Shown here: one piece after another, positions 8,177 through 16,105 of the stretch | Layout: every line of letters starts with the position of its first letter | How positions within the stretch are numbered: the stretch's first letter is position 1 | Source of the DNA: Dehalococcoidia bacterium | Lineage (GTDB): Bacteria; Chloroflexota; Dehalococcoidia; GIF9; UBA5629 | Length of the DNA stretch: 24,762 nt | Assembly (NCBI GenBank): GCA_016927965.1 | Contig: JAFGLP010000103.1 | Span: 1 to 24,762 of the forward strand | Direction: 5' to 3' | Position numbers and translations under genes: made by a program | The notes under the pieces: model-generated | Database searches by the model: none | Seen by the model: only the letters and a program-made list of their open reading frames with translations | What the model was told of the DNA's origin: nothing

Positions 8177-9408
8177 GCGGCCGGGGCAATTTATCATACG
8201 GGTGGATTGTTGTAATTGCCGCTTTCCTTATCACATTTATTACATGCGGCGTCAATTACAGCTATGGTGTCTTTTTCCTGCCCCTCGTCAGCGAGTTCGG
8301 CTGGTCCAGGGGTCTGGCCTCGGCGGTCGTCCTTATAGCAGGCGCTACATATGCTGTCACCATGCCTCTGACCGGGATACTGGCAGACCGTTACGGCTAC
8401 AAATGGGTGCTTACAGTCTCTACGGCATTCCTCAGTGCGGGGCTGGTTTTAACGTCTCAAATCCATGAGTTGTGGCAGCTTTATCTGTTCGACGAACTAT
8501 TCATCTGACTAAGTATAAGCGCTTCTTTTGCCATACCCGTGTCACTGGTAGCGCTGTGGTTTACCAGGCAACAGGGGCTTGCGCTGGGAGCTGCCACGCT
8601 GGGCATCAGCATGGGAACTGCATCAATTCCGCTGATCATAACCTGTATGATCTCATCGCTGGGTTGGCGCGTCTCCATGCTTCTCGCCGGAATAGCAATT
8701 GCCATGATATGCATTCCTTCAGCACTGCTTATGCGAAGGCCTGACCAGCAAGAAATGCAATACATCGCTTTAAATGCCCGTCCCGACATCTACCCGGGAC
8801 CACAGACTACACTAAAAGATGAGACCACTACAGGCCTTTCGTTGCCTGAAGCATTAAGTACCTCTCAATTCTGGATGCTTTTCACCGTTTTCCTGTTTTT
8901 TCTGCTAAGCCTGGGACTTGTTATGCTACATGTTGTACCTTACGCCATCGATTCCGGGATGACTCCGGTACAGGCAGCTACCCTGCTTACCCTGATCGGG
9001 ATATCCGGCATTAGCGGGCGGCTGATATCAGGACTTGTTTCAGACAGGATCGGCATCAAACCGATCATACTATTCTGCCTGCTGGTGCTGGCAGCAATCA
9101 CGCTATGGATAGCCTTTTATAAGGACACGTGGACCTTTTACATCTTCGCAACACTATACGGGATAGTATATAGCGGCTTTGTTCCCATGATGGTAAGGAT
9201 AACCAGCCAGGTATTCGGGATGAAAGCGCTTGGCTCCATTTTCGGCGCACTCATGGTCTCCGACGGCATCGGCTTCGGAGTCGGCCCATGGCTGGCCGGT
9301 TATGTCTTCGACGTTACAGGCGCCTATCAGGCATCATTCGTCGCCGTCACGGCCGGCCTGATAGCGGCCGTCGGCCTTATACTAGCAATTAAACCAGCTT
9401 GCAATTGA
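8173..9408 (+). pseudogene. MFS transporter interrupted by an in-frame TGA (monocarboxylate/oxalate-formate antiporter type)
   Basis: One continuous frame encodes a 12-helix major facilitator of about 411 residues, but TGA at 8506-8508 splits it after 111 residues. Upstream are helices 1-3 with the GWIVVIAAF start and motif A (GILADRYGYKW). Downstream in the same frame the homology continues directly (SLVALWFTRQQGLALG..., then helices to 9408). The stop falls where relatives have a glycine in a (Y)GL(L)IGLG-like segment, so one GGA-to-TGA change would explain it. The next in-frame start (GTG at 8539) has no ribosome-binding site and would leave an unusable half. It may be a recent pseudogene, a readthrough gene or a sequencing error. 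The class would suggest transport of a small carboxylate. Confidence 0.82.
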
Positions 9409-9435
9409 GCTATCGCAGTTATAATCGGTCTTATT

Positions 9436-10989
9436 TTAAAAGCCCTTGCCTGATATATCACGTATGACCTTATACAGCGGCTTGAGTTTTTCATACATTT
9501 GCAGGTAAACCTCATTATAAATCCGGTCATAGATTTCGTGAGTTTCAGGATCAGGGTCAAAGCACCTGCCCAGATGCGTCATCTCTTTAACAGCAGCCTT
9601 GAAATCAGGATGCAGTTTCACACCTACTGCGGCATCGATGGCAGCGCCCAGACCGGATGCCTCATATATATGCGGCCTGGCAGCAGGCAAACCGAAAACA
9701 TCAGCCGTCAACTGCATGGCGGCATCGCTCTGGCTTCCCCCGCCCGCAACGCGTAGATCGGTAATCTTCACACCGCTGCGCTTCTCAGTCCTCTCCTTAC
9801 CTTCCAGCAAAGAGTATGCCAGGCCTTCCAGGATGGCCCGGTAGATATGCGATCTGGTATGGACGTCACCGAAGCCTATAATAGCCCCGCGCGCCTCGGG
9901 TCCAGGAAAACGCAGGCCCGGCGACCAGTACGGCTGCAAAACCAGCCCCTGGGAGCCGGCAGGCACGGCATTTACCAGGTCATCAAAGAGCTCTTCAGGC
10001 TGCACGCCCATCTCCGCTGATATACCTTCTTCGCGCTGCCCAAACTCCTGTTTGAACCAGCTTACCATCCAGAAGCCGCGGTATATTTGTATCTCAAAGT
10101 TGTACAGCATGGGAACGGCTGACGGATAAGGAGGCAGCAACGGAATTACTTCGATGTATTTTGCATGAGTGGTGTTTATGGTTGCAGTTGTACCATAGCT
10201 CAAGCATGCAACATGAGAGTCGAGCGCTCCTGCCCCCGTTACCTCGCATGCTTTATCAGCAGCAGCGGCAATCAAGGTCAACCCTTCCGGTATCCCCGTA
10301 GCCTCCGCCGCTTTTGCAGTTATTTTCCCCAGCGGCTCCGCCTGTCTGATAAGCTCAGGCAATTTCTCAGGTTCCACCGGTACCGCCTGCCATTTCCAGC
10401 CCCATTTGGCCTCCCAGGTCTGTTTTTTGTAATCAAATGGCATGTAACCTACCTGGCAGCCAACCGAGTCGACGAACCGTCCGGTCATCATGTAGGTTAA
10501 ATAACCCGATAACAGCAAGTACTTATGCGTCTTCTGCCATATCTCCGGCTGGTATTTGCGCAGCCAGTTGGCTTCCGCCTCTGCCCGCAAGTAGGCCACA
10601 GTTTCGCTGGCGCCTATCACGGCAAAGGCCGCACCCCACCATCCACCCATCGGCGGCAGACCCTCGGTACGCCTCTGGTCCAGCCAGATTATCGCCGGCC
10701 GCAGCGGCTCGCCATTTTCATCGACATTTACCACAGTCCCGCGCTGCGTTGTCAGCGCCACGGCGGCGATACTGTCCTTTTTCACCTCAGGATTCTGCCA
10801 CAGGCCGTTGCAAGCCCGGCATATGACATCCCAGAATACCTGCGGTTTCTGCTCCGCCATCCCCGGCTCATCTGAATAATACGGCTCATAAGCTATTTGC
10901 TGCTTGGCGATCAGCGTTCCACGCGGGTCGAATATCAGCGCACGCACACTCTGTGTTCCCACGTCAATAGAAAGCAAGTTCTCAGCCAT
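9436..10989 (-). CDS. FGGY-family carbohydrate/polyol kinase
   Basis: A 517-residue ATP-dependent kinase with two actin-like domains. The N-terminal phosphate loop is [15 protein letters not shown] (D9, G11-T12-Q13). The FGGY_N features QRGTVV and PAIIWLDQR follow at about 95-130, with the catalytic-type aspartate in [16 protein letters not shown]. The C-terminal domain has [14 protein letters not shown] and the nucleotide-binding [19 protein letters not shown]. It differs from classical glycerol kinase (no DQGTTSSR start) and from typical xylulokinase, so the sugar or polyol is left open. Kinases of this family are known to neighbour AGPS-like FAD oxidases (for example E. coli YgcE with YgcU). 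It is the last gene of the four-gene operon, 17 nt after the oxidase, with GGGAGA before its ATG. Confidence 0.9.
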   Translation of the reverse strand: MAENLLSIDVGTQSVRALIFDPRGTLIAKQQIAYEPYYSDEPGMAEQKPQVFWDVICRACNGLWQNPEVKKDSIAAVALTTQRGTVVNVDENGEPLRPAIIWLDQRRTEGLPPMGGWWGAAFAVIGASETVAYLRAEAEANWLRKYQPEIWQKTHKYLLLSGYLTYMMTGRFVDSVGCQVGYMPFDYKKQTWEAKWGWKWQAVPVEPEKLPELIRQAEPLGKITAKAAEATGIPEGLTLIAAAADKACEVTGAGALDSHVACLSYGTTATINTTHAKYIEVIPLLPPYPSAVPMLYNFEIQIYRGFWMVSWFKQEFGQREEGISAEMGVQPEELFDDLVNAVPAGSQGLVLQPYWSPGLRFPGPEARGAIIGFGDVHTRSHIYRAILEGLAYSLLEGKERTEKRSGVKITDLRVAGGGSQSDAAMQLTADVFGLPAARPHIYEASGLGAAIDAAVGVKLHPDFKAAVKEMTHLGRCFDPDPETHEIYDRIYNEVYLQMYEKLKPLYKVIRDISGKGF

Positions 10990-11006
10990 CTTTTATCTCC
11001 CAGTAT

Positions 11007-12740
11007 CTAATTTATAAATCCCCAGCGTTTTTTCATTTGTTCTTCCGACATGTCCAGTCCCAGGGTGCCACCCGGATTCATTATATGTTCCGGATCGAAG
11101 TGGTTACGTAATACACGTATAACATCCATAGCCGGTTTCCCAATCTGCTCTTCCAGCCAGGGCGCTGTTTGCTTCCCTATGCCATGGTGATGGCTCATGG
11201 CAGCCCCCGCCTTAAAAATAGCCTCTAGAATGCTGTATTGCAGTGCCAGGTATTCATTTATGCCGCTCATCCTGGCTACGAAAATAAAATACAGGTTGCC
11301 GCCCTGTGGGTAAGCATGGGAAAGGTGCGTCATGCAGATCGTACCTGGCCGGGACTTAATTATAGCCCTGACTTTCTCATGCACTTCGGGGAGATTGTCC
11401 CAGGTAACTGCACATTCCAGTGTATCGATAAGGATACCATAGTCCATCAAATCCTCACGCATAAAGGGATCGCTAAATCGGCTCTTCTCCCAGGACTGTG
11501 TAACCTTTGCTATGGTCAGGTCAAAGGCCCCCTTGCGCCTGCATATATCCCGTACCTTGCCGGCCACCAGCCTGGCAAACCCCCTGTCGCCGTCTGCCGT
11601 CCCTAGCAGTATGCACCTTTTCATGGGATGATATCCCAGCCTGCGCAACAGGCTGTCTATTGGGGTACCATGCACATGATACATGCGCATGGCCACGTCC
11701 GTCTCTTCAGGGTCGGAGATGCGGAAGACGGAGGGCAGGCCAGACTCCGCCTGCATTACTTCACGGCAGGCTGCTAAAGCGCTTTCCCATGATTTAAACA
11801 GGAAAGCATATCTGCGGCGGTTCTCCGGCATATAGCGGCTTAATCTAAGCGTAACACTGGTGAGTACGCCGAAAGTCCCCTCGCTCCCGATCATTATCTG
11901 GTCGAAATCCGGCCCCGTCGCGCTGCGTGGAAACGGCAGCGTTTTAAATATGCCCACTGGCGTCACATATTCCTGGTCGATTACAATATCTTCGATCTTT
12001 CCGTAATAAGTTGAATTCTGCCCCGCCCCCCTCGTTACCACCCAACCTCCTACCGATGAATGTTCAAATGACTGCGGGAAATGCCCGGCAGTATAACTAT
12101 GTCTGGTCTTCATTATCTGCGGCGCATTATTCAGTATCCTCTCAAGCTCCGGCCCCATAATACCGGGCTGCACCGTTACAGTCTGGTTTATCTCGTTAAT
12201 TGAGAGTACTCTGTTCATGTGGGCACACATATCCAGGCATATTCCTCCTTTGACCGCCTCCTTACCCCTTGTCACGCTGGAGTTGCCGCCGGCCACATAT
12301 AACGGAATACGCTTTTCCCTGCAATACTTTACAATGCTTTCTACATCCGCCCGGTCACGCGGCCCGGCAACAATATCAGGCAGGTTTTCCACGATCCCGT
12401 TGCGCAGCCTCAGAGCATCTATCATCCCTCCCCCATAAGAAGCCCTGACCCTGCTGTACGTGTCAATACTAACATTATCCTCACCGGCGATAGCACTAAT
12501 TGCTTTTACATACTCAGCGGGCAGAGCCGTTGGAATTTGGATGTCAAAATCCTCCATGCAAAGCACAGGCTTTTTAAAATCCGCGTCGGTCATGCCGAAA
12601 ACTTCCTTGAGCAGCCTGAACATGCCCTGATTGGGATGCTTGAAGCCCCTGGGGTCACCATATTTAAACAGACTGCGGAACGAGTGATCTGGAGCTTCCT
12701 GTTCACACCAATCCGGGATAAATTCATCTCTGACAGACAT
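11007..12740 (-). CDS. FAD-binding oxidase, alkyl-dihydroxyacetonephosphate synthase (AGPS)-like
   Basis: A 577-residue flavoprotein of the VAO/PCMH fold. The FAD domain covers about 115-300, with a pyrophosphate loop VAGGNSSVTRG (149-159), GHFPQSFEHSSVGGWVVTRGAG (219-240) and GSEGTFGVLTSVTLRLS. The FAD-oxidase C domain follows and ends in SHHHGIGK (HHH at 517-519) and HFDPEHIMNPGG. The GHFPQSFE block and the triple histidine are hallmarks of AGPS, which exchanges the acyl chain of acyl-DHAP for a fatty alcohol to make ether lipids without net oxidation. E. coli YgcU-type relatives show that the family also includes other activities. No acyl-DHAP synthase or reductase is visible here. The start is the ATG at 12740, because the in-frame GTG at 12746 lies within the AAGGAGGTGA ribosome-binding site. 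It lies between the GlpD and kinase genes. Confidence 0.88.
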   Translation of the reverse strand: MSVRDEFIPDWCEQEAPDHSFRSLFKYGDPRGFKHPNQGMFRLLKEVFGMTDADFKKPVLCMEDFDIQIPTALPAEYVKAISAIAGEDNVSIDTYSRVRASYGGGMIDALRLRNGIVENLPDIVAGPRDRADVESIVKYCREKRIPLYVAGGNSSVTRGKEAVKGGICLDMCAHMNRVLSINEINQTVTVQPGIMGPELERILNNAPQIMKTRHSYTAGHFPQSFEHSSVGGWVVTRGAGQNSTYYGKIEDIVIDQEYVTPVGIFKTLPFPRSATGPDFDQIMIGSEGTFGVLTSVTLRLSRYMPENRRRYAFLFKSWESALAACREVMQAESGLPSVFRISDPEETDVAMRMYHVHGTPIDSLLRRLGYHPMKRCILLGTADGDRGFARLVAGKVRDICRRKGAFDLTIAKVTQSWEKSRFSDPFMREDLMDYGILIDTLECAVTWDNLPEVHEKVRAIIKSRPGTICMTHLSHAYPQGGNLYFIFVARMSGINEYLALQYSILEAIFKAGAAMSHHHGIGKQTAPWLEEQIGKPAMDVIRVLRNHFDPEHIMNPGGTLGLDMSEEQMKKRWGFIN

Positions 12741-12794
12741 CTTCACCTCCTTTCCCTCACCGGGAAAACCACAAATAATCAGACGGTACAGCCA

Positions 12795-14384
12795 TTAACC
12801 CGGAGCAGGACTGTAATATGTTTTCCAAACATTCAGATAGGCCTTTGCTTCCTGCTCCCAGTGATCGTCACTCCAACCGAGCTCACCCTGTGTAACCGTC
12901 CGTATTCTTCCCATCTGGTCTGCCGCTCCTCCGGGAAGAAGCAATCCTATCCTTACACGCCTGAGCATGAGGTCTTCCAGGTGGACAACACCCTCATCCC
13001 TGGCAGCCCACCGCAATTCGGCCCACACATTGGGAAGATTGCCTATGCGTTCCATCTCCCCCGCCCCAGCCGCTGCAATCAAATCACTGGCATCCCTGCC
13101 ATGACGTCCCGCCAGGTAATCAAGCGTGGCCTGATCTATATTCGTTGCTGTCAGCTTATGCGGCAGCCCGATAACCCTTTTCAAATTTATTAATGACGCT
13201 GGCTTCCCCAGATACCTGAGCACTTCCTCTACTGTCTGGCGAGCCATTATACGGAAAGTAGTATATTTACCGCCCGTAATGGTTATTAACCCATCTTCAT
13301 TCCACAGCGCGTGCGCCCTCGATTCCTGCGAAGGCGAATCCGCACCACCTCTGACTATGGGACGCAGCCCGGCAAAGGAAGATATCGTATCATTTACCGT
13401 CAGGTTCAGGCCGGGGAAAAGCACGGCAGCGGCATCCAGCAGATACTCAATTTCGTCCTTCCCGGCGAAGGGCTCAGTATACTTCTGGTCCAGTTCAGGA
13501 TCGTGGTCTATATCGGTCGTTCCTATCATGGTAATCCCCTCCCAGGGGATGGCAAACATGGCACGTTTATCTCCGGGATGCAGCAATGTAAGGGCCACCG
13601 ATAAAGGCAATCTCTCACGTGCAAAAATCAGGTGGCTGCCGCGCAGCCTGCGCAGGCGCGGGGCCTTCCCGATCTGCCGGCGCACCATATCAGTCGACGG
13701 CCCTGAGGCGTTGACGACGCACTTCGCCTGTATTTCAACAGTTTTGCCGCCGGGTACTGATGTATCTTTCAGTACCACTCCGCAGGCCAGCCCTTTGTCA
13801 TTGCGCAATATGCTTTCCACACTGGCATAATTGAGAGCAGATCCCCCGGCTGCCACCGCTTCCCTGATGACACGTAGCACGATGCGGCAATCATCCATCG
13901 CTGCATCGTAATACAGGTACCCCTTCATCAATCCATCGGTGCTCAGTGAAGGGCATTCCCTTAAGATCATCTCCTTGCTGTAAGTATGATGATCCCACTT
14001 GGGCGCCATTAAATCGTACAATGAAATAACCGTATTGATCTGGCTGTTTTTAATGTAATAGCGTTCGAAATTGGGGAAGATAAAACCGAGTTTGGTCACC
14101 AGGTGGGGAGCTTCTTTCAGCAGCCGCTCACGCTCACGCACCGATTCCTGGGTGACTCTGTACTGCTTGTTGAGTATATAACGGAGCCCGCCGTGTATAA
14201 GCTTGGAAGATCGGCTGGATGTACCCGAGGAGAAATCATTACCCTCGACCAGCAACGCTTTCAGTCCCGCTGCCACAGCATGTCTCAACACACCCGCCCC
14301 AGTTATTCCTCCCCCGACAACGATTAAATCCCATGGCTGGTCCAACTCAGACCATACCTGTTCCCGCCAATTTTTATGCCACAT
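12795..14384 (-). CDS. glpD: FAD-dependent glycerol-3-phosphate dehydrogenase, GlpD/GlpA-like
   Basis: A 529-residue flavoenzyme of the DAO superfamily. The dinucleotide-binding site is VVGGGITGAG (22-31). The GlpD signature FSSGTSSRSSKLIHGGLRYI follows (51-70), and the substrate region contains GTTDIDHD and FAGLRPIVRGG. ITGGKYTTFRIMA marks the end of the FAD domain. The C-terminal DAO_C-type helical domain holds WAELRWAARDEGVVHLEDLMLRRVRIGLL. The expected reaction is oxidation of sn-glycerol 3-phosphate to DHAP with electrons passed to quinone at the membrane. GlpD-like enzymes can also act on other polyol phosphates, such as erythritol phosphate in EryB. Its ATG lies one base after the TAG of the phosphoesterase gene, with GGAG six bases upstream, so translation is coupled. 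Confidence 0.92.
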   Translation of the reverse strand: MWHKNWREQVWSELDQPWDLIVVGGGITGAGVLRHAVAAGLKALLVEGNDFSSGTSSRSSKLIHGGLRYILNKQYRVTQESVRERERLLKEAPHLVTKLGFIFPNFERYYIKNSQINTVISLYDLMAPKWDHHTYSKEMILRECPSLSTDGLMKGYLYYDAAMDDCRIVLRVIREAVAAGGSALNYASVESILRNDKGLACGVVLKDTSVPGGKTVEIQAKCVVNASGPSTDMVRRQIGKAPRLRRLRGSHLIFARERLPLSVALTLLHPGDKRAMFAIPWEGITMIGTTDIDHDPELDQKYTEPFAGKDEIEYLLDAAAVLFPGLNLTVNDTISSFAGLRPIVRGGADSPSQESRAHALWNEDGLITITGGKYTTFRIMARQTVEEVLRYLGKPASLINLKRVIGLPHKLTATNIDQATLDYLAGRHGRDASDLIAAAGAGEMERIGNLPNVWAELRWAARDEGVVHLEDLMLRRVRIGLLLPGGAADQMGRIRTVTQGELGWSDDHWEQEAKAYLNVWKTYYSPAPG

Positions 14385-14385
14385 G

Positions 14386-15774
14386 CTATCTCCAGGCGCC
14401 AGTTTTCATATCCAGCATTACGCTGTTATCCGGCGGCGGCAGGTCTTCCCATAAGCCGTAGACCAGGTCCTTACGCATCTGTATGACCACCCACCCCAAC
14501 GGGCTGAGCCCCTGCTCGCTTAATATCTCCTGCCCTGCCGGAAGGTTTTCGTCGCCCGAATAGTGGGCTACGAAGGCACTGGCGATCGGTGAAGACACTT
14601 GCTCCGCCTCGTCCTGGCTAATTCCGTAGCCCATCAGCGTTTTGACCGCTATGCCAGCTATGCCTTCCTCCAGGTAATCCCTGCCGTATTCAGGAAAACC
14701 CGAAGGATGGGACTTGATCGAGGTTACGTATCTGGTACTGATATCAACCTGCTGATTTGCTCCTATCTTTACTATCCGCCACGGACAGGGATGAGTCACC
14801 AGCGAGCCCGTTTCTATGTCAAAAAGAAACTTGGAACCACCGTTCGTCCATGTTTCCAACGTCACATCCTGGGCATGATAATGGCCGGTGAATACCATCC
14901 TGGCATTATAGGCAGCAAAAAGCCGTGATACATCCTCATAATCGTCAACAATATACTCACCGTAGTTTTTCTGCTGCCCTTTATAATGCTCAACGACGCC
15001 GTGATGCATTATGATAAGCACCGCCTTATTCGCTTTGGCTGCTTCGGCGAGACTGGCTTCAATCCATGCCAGCGTCTGCTGACTGAATTTGCCGTCAACA
15101 ATAGGCTCTTCATCTTCTATGTTTTCCTTGTGGCGCGTCGAGTCCAGCGCCAGCAGCCATAACCCGTTGACAGGTTCAGCAACATAACTTAGGGAGTTGC
15201 TGTCCCTCTGCAGAGCATCTTGATATCCATACTCATTGTAGATCTCGACAAATTCTTCGGGGCTGACATTAGGCACCCTCTCTTTCCCATCATCAACATA
15301 CCTGTAGGAATGCCCGTTTCGCACATCGTGGTTTCCCGGTACCACGTACACCTTTTTACCGCTGGCCTTCAGCTTTGCCAGAGATTGTGCCATCAACAGG
15401 TGAGAGGCACGTTCCCCATCCTTGGTCAGATCGCCAGGGCACAGCACGAAGGGGACTCCCATAGAAATCATCTCCGCGACGGCCGCGTCGACTATCTCAG
15501 GGCTTTCCTTCACCAGTTTACGGTCATTGCTTAAATATTCTTCGAATTCCTTACCTGACGTTCCCAGGTCTGGATCAAATATGTGAGTATCGCTGACTAC
15601 TATAAAAGATGTTTCGGGGTAATCAACGGCTTTTTGCAGCGATACCCGCAATGCGGTATCCGAATCTATTTTAAAGGCCGTCTTCTGGGCACAGGCTGCC
15701 ATGCTAAGAACCAGCATTAAGCAAAATACGATTTGTACTGTCTTCTGTATTGCCTGACCTAATATCTTCACCAT
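14386..15774 (-). CDS. Lipoprotein calcineurin-like metallophosphoesterase (cyclic-nucleotide phosphodiesterase type)
   Basis: A 462-residue exported enzyme. The N-terminus is a lipoprotein signal (basic start, hydrophobic IVFCLMLVLSMAAC, predicted lipidated C28). All binuclear metal motifs are present: D62-x-H64 (SDTH), G114-D115 (PGDLTKDG), G147-N-H-D150, H257/H258 (IMHHG) and G297-H-Y-H300. About 130 C-terminal residues form an extra domain, as in bacterial lipoprotein phosphodiesterases such as Listeria Lmo2642 and Bacillus YvnB. Substrates may be cyclic nucleotides, phosphodiesters or glycerophosphodiesters; the sequence does not decide. It heads the operon with GlpD, AGPS-like oxidase and FGGY kinase, which favours a phosphoester that yields glycerol or another polyol. 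The ATG at 15774 follows AGGGGGGAT. Confidence 0.9.
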   Translation of the reverse strand: MVKILGQAIQKTVQIVFCLMLVLSMAACAQKTAFKIDSDTALRVSLQKAVDYPETSFIVVSDTHIFDPDLGTSGKEFEEYLSNDRKLVKESPEIVDAAVAEMISMGVPFVLCPGDLTKDGERASHLLMAQSLAKLKASGKKVYVVPGNHDVRNGHSYRYVDDGKERVPNVSPEEFVEIYNEYGYQDALQRDSNSLSYVAEPVNGLWLLALDSTRHKENIEDEEPIVDGKFSQQTLAWIEASLAEAAKANKAVLIIMHHGVVEHYKGQQKNYGEYIVDDYEDVSRLFAAYNARMVFTGHYHAQDVTLETWTNGGSKFLFDIETGSLVTHPCPWRIVKIGANQQVDISTRYVTSIKSHPSGFPEYGRDYLEEGIAGIAVKTLMGYGISQDEAEQVSSPIASAFVAHYSGDENLPAGQEILSEQGLSPLGWVVIQMRKDLVYGLWEDLPPPDNSVMLDMKTGAWR

Positions 15775-15817
15775 ATATCCCCCCTACTTATCAGAATAAT
15801 GAGCATTGAATGAGTGT

Positions 15818-15846
15818 ACTATACTACAGATAATTCGCAAGGGCAA
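15818..15846 (-). promoter_or_regulatory. Promoter of the phosphoesterase-GlpD-AGPS-FGGY operon
   Basis: On the minus strand TTGCCC (-35, complement of 15841-15846; 4 of 6) is followed after exactly 17 bp by TATAGT (-10, complement of 15818-15823; 5 of 6). The predicted start is about 37 nt before the phosphoesterase ATG, leaving room for its AGGGGGG ribosome-binding site. Confidence 0.55.
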
Positions 15847-15887
15847 TATCGCATCCACATCAACCCTGCCAGTCTTGCATAACCAAA

Positions 15888-15913
15888 TTGTGTAAGCACA
15901 AATCGTACTTGTG
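15888..15913. promoter_or_regulatory. Three-half-site operator-like repeat TTGTG/CACAA
   Basis: The sequence holds TTGTG (15888-15892), N4, CACAA (15897-15901), N7, TTGTG (15909-15913), so two overlapping inverted repeats share the central half-site. It lies about 42 bp upstream of the -35 box of the operon promoter, a usual place for an activator site. No regulator gene for it is adjacent. It is part of the 331-bp gene-free stretch 15775-16105, which otherwise contains the promoter, an inverted repeat and the serpin terminator but no credible gene. Confidence 0.35.
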
Positions 15914-15974
15914 TTAATCTCTGCTATGGATCTTCACAGGTCTTTTCGTTCAATGCCTAAGACATGGAGACTGC

Positions 15975-16022
15975 ATTGGCAGAGATAACCGACAGCGAAG
16001 GTATCTTTACGATTCTGCCAAT
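15975..16022. repeat. Nine-bp inverted repeat (long hairpin) in the serpin-phosphoesterase gap
   Basis: Perfect arms ATTGGCAGA (15975-15983) and TCTGCCAAT (16014-16022) enclose a second pair, GATA (15984-15987) and TATC (16002-16005), with an 8-nt bulge on one side. No T-run follows on either strand, so it is not an obvious terminator. It could be an RNA structure or a widely spaced protein site. Confidence 0.4.
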
Positions 16023-16050
16023 CCGGATGCCTGCCTCATTTTATCGGCGC

Positions 16051-16083
16051 AAAAGGGCTTTAAGCTGCGATAGCAGGCTAAAG
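16051..16083 (-). terminator. Probable terminator of the serpin gene
   Basis: Hairpin with arms CTTTA-n2-CTGC (16058-16068) and GCAG-n2-TAAAG (16073-16083), loop GATA, one 2x2 mismatch. On the minus strand it is followed by CCCTTTT (complement of 16051-16057). It begins 23 nt past the serpin stop. The stem is imperfect and the T-run short. Confidence 0.45.
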
Positions 16084-16105
16084 TTCGTCGATCATCACCG
16101 GACAA

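Noticed and set aside
8506..8560. TGA in the MFS gene as a selenocysteine codon
   Set aside because: No SECIS-like hairpin follows the TGA, the position is a helix glycine in a transporter rather than a redox site, and other genes here end normally on TGA, so neither Sec nor a changed genetic code is supported.
12741..12746. GTG start two codons upstream for the AGPS-like oxidase
   Set aside because: The GTG is part of the AAGGAGGTGA ribosome-binding site, so the ATG at 12740 must be the start.
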